A DNA stretch of 5,039 bases from the NCBI GenBank assembly GCA_003456455.1, contig DMRV01000332.1, positions 1-5,039 of the forward strand. The letters are read 5' to 3'. Shown here one piece after another: positions 1 to 5,039 of the stretch (positions are counted from its first letter, which is position 1; each line of letters opens with the position of its first letter). Origin of the DNA: Flavobacteriales bacterium (GTDB lineage: Bacteria; Bacteroidota; Bacteroidia; UBA10329). Position numbers and translations under genes: made by a program. The notes under the pieces are model-generated. The model was not told the DNA's origin. It saw nothing but the letters and a program-made list of their open reading frames with translations, and searched no databases.

Positions 1-1047
1 TCCGATGTATTGTTGCAGATACGTCAACACACGTCCGCCACTTATCATTCCGCTACCGGCAATCACAATTTTAGGCTCATTCTTGCTGATTATCTCCCAC
101 GTTTCTTTGTAACTCTTTACAATGCGAAACGCATTACACATACCTCTGTATTCTTCTAGTTTCAGTTCGTGCCAGTCCCGATTATCTTCAAACACCTTTA
201 GCACATTAGCGCCCATTGGACTATCCATTATCATTGGCATAGTTGGAATGGCCTTTTTCTGTTTCAGCTTCCAGATAACATACATAAGCGTTTGCGTACG
301 TTCTACCGCAAAGCTTGGAATGATGAGTGTGCCGCCTTTTTCGTAGGTATTATTGATGATTTCTGCCAGTCTTTCTTCCAGGTTTTCTTCGCTATGCAAC
401 CTATCGCCATAGGTGCTTTCTATAAACAAAACATCTGCCTTTTGAGGCTTTTTAGGTGCTCTTAACAATTCATCTTCCGACCGACCAATATCTCCAGAAA
501 ACACAAATCTTTTTCCGTAAATATCCATCTCAATAAACGTGGCACCAATGATATGTCCGTTGTATTGAAAACGCATTTTAACTTCAGGGAAAAGTTCTAT
601 CCACACATTTTCGTCCATTGAGTTGAAGTGTGCAATGGCCTGTTCTGCATCTTTAACGGTGTACAACGGTTCCGCTGGATGGTGTTTAGAATAACCTTCT
701 TTATTAGCCTTTTTTGCTTCCTCCTCTTGAATTTTGGCACTATCACGAAGAATAATTTCTGCAATTTCAAGCGTGGGTCTTGTGCCATGAATGGGGCCTT
801 TGTAGCCCATCTTCATCAAGCGAGGTAAATAACCCGTATGATCCATGTGGCCATGCGTTAAAACCACTGCATCAATCTCAGGCACATTCACAGGAAACTG
901 GTCCCAGTTTTTTAAGCGGAGTTGCTTTAGCCCTTGAAACAGGCCACAGTCTACCAGAACCTTATGTTCCCCCGTATTTATCAGAAACTTTGAACCTGTA
1001 ACGGTTCCTGCCGCTCCCAAAAAGTGAACGGTTATGTTGTTTTTCAT
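1..1047 (-). CDS. MBL-fold / beta-CASP RNA metallo-hydrolase (C-terminus cut by window edge)
   Basis: This is a probable zinc-dependent RNA nuclease of the YsH1/CPSF73-like family (metallo-beta-lactamase plus beta-CASP domains), a cytoplasmic hydrolase of phosphodiester bonds. The reading frame is open for 349 codons from Met at 1047 to base 1; the family is usually about 450-470 residues, so roughly the last 100 are outside. The N-terminus carries FLGAAGTVTGS (residues 9-19). The metal-binding signature is H65-G-H67-M-D69-H70, followed by H165 (NGHIIGA) and D186 (SGDIGR). The beta-CASP domain opens with ESTYGDR (210-216, motif A Glu210) and continues through SPMG (277-280) and GSGMISGGR (331-339). 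The last beta-CASP histidine motifs are not in the window, so catalytic completeness cannot be judged. Alternative in-frame ATGs lie at 1053 and 1071; I chose 1047 because it gives the usual short lead into the first strand. It follows the ATP-cone nuclease gene directly and is probably co-translated with it. The family call is secure; the substrate is unknown. Confidence 0.93.
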   Translation of the reverse strand, partial: MKNNITVHFLGAAGTVTGSKFLINTGEHKVLVDCGLFQGLKQLRLKNWDQFPVNVPEIDAVVLTHGHMDHTGYLPRLMKMGYKGPIHGTRPTLEIAEIILRDSAKIQEEEAKKANKEGYSKHHPAEPLYTVKDAEQAIAHFNSMDENVWIELFPEVKMRFQYNGHIIGATFIEMDIYGKRFVFSGDIGRSEDELLRAPKKPQKADVLFIESTYGDRLHSEENLEERLAEIINNTYEKGGTLIIPSFAVERTQTLMYVIWKLKQKKAIPTMPMIMDSPMGANVLKVFEDNRDWHELKLEEYRGMCNAFRIVKSYKETWEIISKNEPKIVIAGSGMISGGRVLTYLQQYIG

Positions 1048-1054
1048 GCTCATA

Positions 1055-1912
1055 TCATTCGACTTTTTCATTCAATTCGCATAAGTCATGCGCTTCCTTT
1101 AAAACCTTTCTCTTCCGTGTCTTACTCAAGCCTAGTTTATCCAATAAAATAGGATGGTGGCATAAGGCAGAACTCAAAACCACGTCTTGTTCCAACAGTG
1201 CTTTTTTCTCAGCTACAGTCAGTGTATTTAAACTTGTTACAGGATGCAAACCTGCTTCATCTATCCGCTGTTTTAAACTGGCACCTACGGGCTTATCCCA
1301 ACTTAAAAGCGTTAGTCCCACGCACTTGCCATAATCCTCTGCATCCGTAGAAAACCGTGTATTGGTAACTACCCAACCTTCAAACCGTTTTCCCTCATAT
1401 TCTGGCATTTTCTGCCAAGCAGATTCCACATCTTTAAAGCGAGATTGGATGTAAAGCGGAACCTTCACGTCTGAATACTTTTTTCTATCGCTATGAAACT
1501 TGCATTCTACCATGCAAACTACGTTGTCGCGTTCTGCAACCACATCTAGTTCGTGTTTTACACAAGCTTGCACCATTACGTTTGTTTGTGTGCTGTAGCC
1601 ATCGCTTTTAAGCACAGATTCTACAAATTTTTCGAAGGCAAAACCAGAAGGCCCCAACTCTAATATGGCCGCTTTCAGCTTATATCGCGCGGCAGCTGAA
1701 CTTGACGCCTTACGTAGCATAGAAAAAGCCTTTTTGTAAATTTCTGAGGTACTCATTCCATCGTATAACTCCGACTCAATAGCCACGATTACTTGCTGAA
1801 TAGCATCAGAATCTGCCTTGGACCGCATAAGCGATTTCCGCAGGCGATGCACATCAAACGGCTGCCTTTCGCCTGAAGCTTTCGTAATTAACACCTGTCC
1901 GAGTTCATTCAT
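1055..1912 (-). CDS. ATP-cone domain fused to Mrr-like restriction-endonuclease domain
   Basis: This 285-residue protein joins a regulatory nucleotide-binding domain to a nuclease domain. Residues about 5-90 look like an ATP-cone, the (d)ATP-sensing module best known from ribonucleotide reductase and NrdR: VLITKASGERQPFD, then RLRKSLMRS and a helical tail with SEIYKKAF and ARYKLKAAI. Residues about 91-208 look like an Mrr-type PD-(D/E)XK nuclease: helix FEKFVESVL with Glu94, ELD with Asp123, the E136-C-K138 motif, YIQSRFKD (154-161) and VVTNTRFS (181-188), then a WDKP segment (205-208). Residues about 209-285 form a helical, Lys/Arg-rich tail of unknown function. All expected nuclease residues are present, so it may be active. 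The start at 1912 gives the full ATP-cone; a nearby ATG at 1908 is out of frame. The stop at 1057-1055 lies against the starts of the beta-CASP gene, indicating one operon. Nucleotide control of cleavage is an inference; the target could be DNA or RNA. Confidence 0.88.
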   Translation of the reverse strand: MNELGQVLITKASGERQPFDVHRLRKSLMRSKADSDAIQQVIVAIESELYDGMSTSEIYKKAFSMLRKASSSAAARYKLKAAILELGPSGFAFEKFVESVLKSDGYSTQTNVMVQACVKHELDVVAERDNVVCMVECKFHSDRKKYSDVKVPLYIQSRFKDVESAWQKMPEYEGKRFEGWVVTNTRFSTDAEDYGKCVGLTLLSWDKPVGASLKQRIDEAGLHPVTSLNTLTVAEKKALLEQDVVLSSALCHHPILLDKLGLSKTRKRKVLKEAHDLCELNEKVE

Positions 1913-1926
1913 TAAGCCGCTGTTTT

Positions 1927-1961
1927 AGTTGACATGTCTGGTGCGCAGCACCTTGCCAACT
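1927..1961. promoter_or_regulatory. Nested inverted repeat in the leader of the ATP-cone gene
   Basis: Two nested inverted repeats share one centre. The inner arms are GGTGC (1940-1944) and GCACC (1948-1952) around a GCA loop. The outer arms are AGTTG (1927-1931) and CAACT (1957-1961). An 8-base palindrome, GACATGTC (1931-1938), abuts the inner arm. The repeat lies 15-49 bases upstream of the minus-strand start at 1912, so it could be an operator or a folded 5' leader. The internal loop is asymmetric (8 versus 4 bases), and such short arms can arise by chance. Confidence 0.3.
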
Positions 1962-1967
1962 TTTAAA

Positions 1968-1975
1968 CTAAAGTA
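1968..1975 (-). promoter_or_regulatory. Weak candidate -7 element for the ATP-cone/beta-CASP operon
   Basis: On the minus strand this reads TACTTTAG, one mismatch from the Bacteroidota -7 consensus TAnnTTTG. Transcription would begin near 1961, giving a leader of about 50 bases that contains the nested inverted repeat. No TTTG/TTG element is visible at the right distance upstream, so the call is weak. Confidence 0.2.
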
Positions 1976-2113
1976 ATTTACGCCTTAACCACGTATCAGA
2001 CTTTCGTCATGTTTACAACTGACGCTGATTATGAAAAAAGTCTCTTTTCACAATGAAATCTCACTTAAGAAGCACGATTTTTTAAATGAAAATTCATGTT
2101 GATGCTGCTTTAC

Positions 2114-2121
2114 TATTTTTG
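2114..2121 (+). promoter_or_regulatory. Candidate -7 promoter element for the STAS-like gene
   Basis: TATTTTTG is an exact match to the Bacteroidota -7 consensus TAnnTTTG. There is no TTTG about 19-21 bases upstream (the nearest TTG, 2099-2101, is too close), so the promoter would be incomplete. If used, transcription would begin near 2127-2130, making Met at 2147 the first available start for this gene. Confidence 0.3.
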
Positions 2122-2125
2122 GGTA

Positions 2126-2515
2126 ATGGAATTGGTGAAGAAGGAAATGGCGCTAGATTTTGGAAAAGTAGTGCTTTTAGAAAACGGCATCCTATCGTTT
2201 GTAGCTGCGGCTAATCTTGACACCATTACACTTTCTCAATTAGAAGAATTGCTTGCTGTTTTTGTTGAGGTTACTGATGGTAAACCAATGCCTTTTTATT
2301 CCGACAACACGCAGATGAAAAGCCTAGGTCATCAAGAGCGAAAATACATTGGGGACAATCTGTATTTGTTTGCCTCTGCCTCAGCTGTAAAAGAGAGTTC
2401 TACTTCTGTTCGGTTTATAGGTAACGCTATCAACCACCTATTTACACCAAAAGTGCCCATGCGCATGTTTAAGACCAAAGAAGAAGCCTTTGATTGGCTA
2501 GGGAGTTTGGAATAG
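2126..2515 (+). CDS. Small STAS/SpoIIAA-like protein of unknown function
   Basis: This is a soluble protein of about 129 residues that resembles small STAS/SpoIIAA-fold proteins common as lineage-specific families in Bacteroidota. From Met at 2126, the visible pattern is a strand pair (KVVLLENGILSFVA, 14-27), a helix (LSQLEELLAVFVEV, 36-49), the conserved-looking GKPMPFYSD turn (52-60), then helices leading to VRFIGNAINHLF (95-106) and the ending MFKTKEEAFDWL (114-125), typical of the family's C-terminal helix. STAS proteins generally act as binding or anti-sigma-antagonist modules, but no phosphorylatable residue or partner can be assigned, so I give no role. The frame is open up to an ATG at 2096, which would add ten mostly hydrophobic residues (MLMLLYYFWV) that do not fit the family. 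Met at 2147 is another option, supported by the -7 element at 2114-2121. It stands alone, 206 bases before katG, which has its own promoter. Confidence 0.75.
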   Translation: MELVKKEMALDFGKVVLLENGILSFVAAANLDTITLSQLEELLAVFVEVTDGKPMPFYSDNTQMKSLGHQERKYIGDNLYLFASASAVKESSTSVRFIGNAINHLFTPKVPMRMFKTKEEAFDWLGSLE

Positions 2516-2530
2516 AACCTGCCACCCACT

Positions 2531-2546
2531 TATCGAAGCATCGATA
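2531..2546 (+). terminator. Small perfect hairpin after the STAS-like gene (weak terminator candidate)
   Basis: TATCGA (2531-2536) and TCGATA (2541-2546) form a perfect 6-base-pair stem with an AGCA loop, 15 bases after the stop codon. A second A/T-rich hairpin follows (AGTTT 2548-2552, AAACT 2557-2561). Neither is followed by a run of T, so intrinsic termination is only a possibility. The placement between two genes is its main support. Confidence 0.3.
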
Positions 2547-2616
2547 TAGTTTATAAAAACTCCATGCTACCTGAGTAACAAAAAACCTTGTTTAAGCATA
2601 CGCATAAATCCAGTAT

Positions 2617-2651
2617 ATAGTCAATAGTTATATAAGTATAGAAATTATTGA
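2617..2651 (+). promoter_or_regulatory. Candidate regulator-binding site immediately upstream of the katG promoter
   Basis: TCAATAGTT (2621-2629) and AATTATTGA (2643-2651) form an inverted repeat with one mismatch across 13 bases, ending directly against the katG -33 element. ATAG occurs at 2617, 2624 and 2638. The spacing ATAG (2617), TTAT (2628), ATAG (2638) loosely resembles the ATAG-N7-CTAT architecture of OxyR sites but is off by a base and lacks the fourth element. The position suits an activator such as a peroxide-responsive LysR-type protein. The identity of the regulator is inferred. Confidence 0.3.
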
Positions 2652-2683
2652 TTTGATTTATAATTATTTCGCGTTCACCTTTG
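2652..2683 (+). promoter_or_regulatory. Bacteroidota-type promoter of katG
   Basis: TTTG (2652-2655) is followed after exactly 20 bases by CACCTTTG (2676-2683). The Bacteroidota primary sigma consensus is TTTG, 19-21 bases, TAnnTTTG, so only the first T of the -7 element deviates. Transcription would start near 2690, leaving an untranslated leader of about 30 bases before the ATG at 2722. The leader is A-rich (AAACAATTAAACC) and lacks a Shine-Dalgarno sequence, as is usual in this phylum. Confidence 0.55.
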
Positions 2684-2721
2684 GTCCAGAACAAAAGCTA
2701 AGACGTGTAAACAATTAAACC

Positions 2722-2772
2722 ATGAAAAAACTACTTCTACTAACTGGTCTTGCGGCAGCCCTTGTGGGTTGC
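2722..2772 (+). other. Lipoprotein (signal peptidase II) signal peptide of KatG
   Basis: Residues 1-17 show two lysines (MKK), a hydrophobic core (LLLLTGLAAA) and the lipobox Leu14-Val15-Gly16-Cys17. Cleavage before Cys17 and acylation would anchor KatG in a membrane facing the periplasm or cell surface. The following residues, EQGDKDHSN, are polar and acidic and form a short linker to Met27. The pattern is read directly; actual export is inferred. Confidence 0.85.
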
Positions 2773-4977
2773 GAACAAGGTGACAAAGACCACAGCAATA
2801 TGTCAGAAAGCAAAGGACAGTGCCCATTTCATATGGGTAAAAAAGAACAACCAACCACCAATAGAGACTGGTGGCCAAATCAGCTAGACCTTACTGTTTT
2901 GAGGCAACATTCCAACCTATCTAACCCAATGGGTGAGGAATTCAATTACGAAGAAGAATTCAACAGCTTGGATTATGAAGCGGTTAAAGCTGACCTACGA
3001 AAGGTGATGACCGATTCGCAAGATTGGTGGCCTGCAGATTATGGGAATTATGGTCCGTTTTTCATTCGCATGGCGTGGCACAGTGCCGGAACCTACCGAA
3101 CTGGAGACGGCCGTGGTGGCTCTAGAGAAGGGCAGCAACGTTTTGCTCCACTCAACAGCTGGCCAGACAACGGAAACCTTGATAAGGCACGCAGACTTAT
3201 TTGGCCCATCAAGCAGAAATATGGCAGCAAACTGTCTTGGGCCGATTTGATGATACTTACCGGAAACGTAGCATTAGAATCTATGGGATTTGAGACATAC
3301 GGTTTTGGCGGTGGTCGCGAAGATGTGTGGGAACCAGCAAGCAATGTTTATTGGGGTAAGGAGAAGGAATGGTTGGCGGATGAACGCTACAAAGGCGACC
3401 GCGAATTAGAGAACCCACTAGCGGCAGTTCAAATGGGACTTATCTACGTAAATCCGGAAGGGCCTAACGGAAATCCTGACCCAAAAGCAGCAGCCATCGA
3501 CATCCGCGAGACTTTTGCAAGAATGGGAATGAACGATGAGGAAACCGTAGCATTGATTGCAGGTGGTCATACCTTCGGTAAGACACACGGAGCTGGGGAT
3601 GCCGCATTAGTAGGTGCTGCACCAGAAGCTGCGGATATTGAAGAACAAGGATTTGGATGGAAAAGCACCTACAAATCAGGAAAAGGTGGCGATGCCATCA
3701 CTTCTGGCTTGGAAGTTATCTGGACCCCTACTCCTACTCAGTGGAGCCATGGTTTCTTTACCATGCTCTTTAATAATGAGTGGGAATTAACTAAGAGCCC
3801 GGCAGGCGCACACCAATGGGTGGCTAAAGATTCGGAGGCTTTCTTTCCTGATGCTTTTAGCAAGGATAAGAAGCATAAGCCAACCATGCTTACAACAGAC
3901 CTTTCGTTGCGATTTGACCCTGAATACGAGAAGATTTCTAGGCGCTTCTTTGAAAATCCAGATGAGTTTCAGAAAGCATTCGCTAAAGCGTGGTTCAAAC
4001 TTACGCACCGCGATATGGGACCAAAAGCGCTCTACCTAGGACCAGAGGTTCCGGAAGAGGATTTACTATGGCAAGACCCAATTCCTGTAGCTGATTACAA
4101 GATGATTAATGCTTCAGACATCGCTTCGCTGAAAGCAAGCATTCTAAATTCAGGATTGACCGTACCCGAATTGGTAACCACTGCTTGGGCTTCTGCATCT
4201 ACGTATAGAGGTTCTGACAGAAGAGGCGGTGCTAACGGAGCACGTATCCGTCTAGAGCCACAGCGCAATTGGGAAGTGAACAATCCTACTCAATTGAACA
4301 AGGTTTTGAGCAAGTTGGAGGAAATTCAAACAGCTTTTAACGCCAAGTCTGGCGATAGAAAAGTATCCATGGCGGACCTCATTGTATTAGGAGGAAGCTC
4401 GGCCGTAGAGAAAGCTGCAAAAGATGCTGGCAACGACATCAAGGTTCCTTTTACTGCAGGACGAACCGATGCTATACAAGAACAAACCGATGTAGAATCG
4501 ATGGGCGTATTGGAGCCGATGGCGGATGGTTTCAGAAATTATCTAAAAACCAAATACACACTTTCTACCGAAGAATTACTGGTAGATAAGGCACAACTGC
4601 TTACTCTAACTGCACCAGAAATGACTGTACTTGTGGGGGGGATGCGTGCCATGAATGCCAACTACGATGGCTCTAAGAATGGCATTTTCGTTTCTAACCC
4701 TGGAACCTTGAGCAACGACTGGTTTGCGAATTTGATGAGCATGAGCAATTCTTGGAAAGCCGCTTCGGAAGACAAGGAATTGTTTGAAGGCGCTGACCGC
4801 AAAACAGGCGAAGTGAAATGGACTGCTACACGGGCCGACCTCATTTTTGGTTCCAACTCAGAATTGCGTGCCTTGGCAGAAGTTTACGCCAGTGCTGATG
4901 CTAACGAACGCTTCGTGAAAGATTTTGCAAAAGCATGGACCAAAGTGATGATGTTGGATCGATTTGATGTGAAGTGA
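2722..4977 (+). CDS. katG: Catalase-peroxidase (KatG) with a lipoprotein signal peptide
   Basis: This bifunctional haem b enzyme disproportionates hydrogen peroxide to oxygen and water and also acts as a broad peroxidase. The protein is 751 residues and complete, slightly longer than the usual 720-740 because of an N-terminal extension. All class I peroxidase residues are visible. The distal triad is Arg116-Trp119-His120 (in RMAWHSAGTYR). The Trp-Tyr-Met crosslink partners are Trp119, Tyr242 (GLIYVNPEG) and Met268. The proximal histidine is His283 (GGHTFGKTHG), with Asp393 (TTDLSLRFDP). The mobile arginine is Arg430 (HRDMGP), and the channel residues are Asp149 and Ser328. The N-terminal haem domain covers about 45-445 and the non-haem duplicate about 460-751. 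Residues 1-17 are a lipoprotein signal peptide, and ordinary KatG sequence begins near Met27 with the CPFH motif (34-37). The start at 2722 is favoured by the signal peptide, promoter spacing and A-rich leader. It is preceded by its own promoter and a possible operator, and is apparently monocistronic. Confidence 0.98.
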   Translation: MKKLLLLTGLAAALVGCEQGDKDHSNMSESKGQCPFHMGKKEQPTTNRDWWPNQLDLTVLRQHSNLSNPMGEEFNYEEEFNSLDYEAVKADLRKVMTDSQDWWPADYGNYGPFFIRMAWHSAGTYRTGDGRGGSREGQQRFAPLNSWPDNGNLDKARRLIWPIKQKYGSKLSWADLMILTGNVALESMGFETYGFGGGREDVWEPASNVYWGKEKEWLADERYKGDRELENPLAAVQMGLIYVNPEGPNGNPDPKAAAIDIRETFARMGMNDEETVALIAGGHTFGKTHGAGDAALVGAAPEAADIEEQGFGWKSTYKSGKGGDAITSGLEVIWTPTPTQWSHGFFTMLFNNEWELTKSPAGAHQWVAKDSEAFFPDAFSKDKKHKPTMLTTDLSLRFDPEYEKISRRFFENPDEFQKAFAKAWFKLTHRDMGPKALYLGPEVPEEDLLWQDPIPVADYKMINASDIASLKASILNSGLTVPELVTTAWASASTYRGSDRRGGANGARIRLEPQRNWEVNNPTQLNKVLSKLEEIQTAFNAKSGDRKVSMADLIVLGGSSAVEKAAKDAGNDIKVPFTAGRTDAIQEQTDVESMGVLEPMADGFRNYLKTKYTLSTEELLVDKAQLLTLTAPEMTVLVGGMRAMNANYDGSKNGIFVSNPGTLSNDWFANLMSMSNSWKAASEDKELFEGADRKTGEVKWTATRADLIFGSNSELRALAEVYASADANERFVKDFAKAWTKVMMLDRFDVK

Positions 4978-5039
4978 ATAACTTCTTAGCAAATTATTTA
5001 GAGAATTAGCGTATTCTGTCTCGTCCTAAAAAAGGTTGA
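4978..5039. other. Gene-free tail after katG
   Basis: This AT-rich stretch has no open reading frame and no convincing terminator. AATAA and TTATT arms near 4977-5000 are too weak to call. The final bases, TCGTCCTAAAAAAGGTTGA, have the look of an insertion-sequence end, but no partner repeat lies within the window. Confidence 0.3.

Noticed and set aside
597..788. Minus-strand open frame at 597-788
   Set aside because: It is an out-of-frame shadow on the same strand as the beta-CASP gene, which reads through this stretch without interruption.
122..1001. Plus-strand open frames across the left region (122-346, 628-828, 780-1001)
   Set aside because: They lie antisense to the beta-CASP gene, which has clear family motifs throughout; their translations are low-complexity and match nothing recognisable.
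2032..2050. TGAAAA/TTTTCA hairpin in the divergent intergenic region
   Set aside because: The stem is only six A/T-rich pairs with a seven-base loop, and is likely by chance in AT-rich DNA.
2096..2131. Hydrophobic start MLMLLYYFWV as a membrane segment of the STAS-like protein
   Set aside because: It is too short for a transmembrane helix, lacks flanking positive charges, and probably lies upstream of the true start.
2332..2529. Minus-strand open frame opposite the STAS-like gene
   Set aside because: It is antisense to a frame with a recognisable family pattern and has no domain signal of its own.
2577..2592. AACAA/TTGTT inverted repeat before katG
   Set aside because: Five A/T-rich pairs without a T run; too weak for a terminator or operator.
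3041..4856. Several short open frames within katG on both strands
   Set aside because: All fall inside the complete, motif-rich katG frame and encode no recognisable protein.

Overview
This window looks like chromosomal DNA from a member of the Bacteroidota, probably a flavobacterium-like marine or environmental species. The evidence is moderate to low GC, A-rich start regions with almost no Shine-Dalgarno sequences, promoter-like elements of the Bacteroidota type (TTTG about 20 bases before TAnnTTTG), and a Bacteroidota-style small STAS-like protein. Nothing in it looks like a phage, plasmid or CRISPR locus.

Layout. Bases 1-1912 hold a two-gene minus-strand unit. The first gene (1055-1912) encodes an N-terminal ATP-cone fused to an Mrr-like PD-(D/E)XK nuclease domain. 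It runs with essentially no gap into the second gene, a metallo-beta-lactamase/beta-CASP RNA hydrolase that is cut off by the left window edge. Bases 1913-2125 are a divergent intergenic region with a nested inverted repeat upstream of the ATP-cone gene and a good -7 element for the plus-strand gene. Bases 2126-2515 encode a small STAS/SpoIIAA-like protein of unknown role. Bases 2516-2721 hold a small hairpin, an imperfect inverted repeat with ATAG repeats, and a recognisable promoter for the next gene. Bases 2722-4977 encode a complete catalase-peroxidase (katG) with every catalytic residue present. The last 62 bases contain no gene.

How the parts fit. katG detoxifies hydrogen peroxide. Its unusual feature is an N-terminal lipoprotein signal peptide ending in a lipobox (Leu-Val-Gly-Cys17), placed in front of what looks like an ordinary cytosolic KatG beginning at Met27. 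This suggests a membrane-anchored, possibly surface-exposed, KatG. The ATP-cone nuclease and beta-CASP hydrolase form a separate, probably co-translated pair. By inference it could be a nucleotide-sensing nucleic-acid processing module, but its substrate cannot be read from sequence. I see no direct functional link between this pair and katG beyond proximity.
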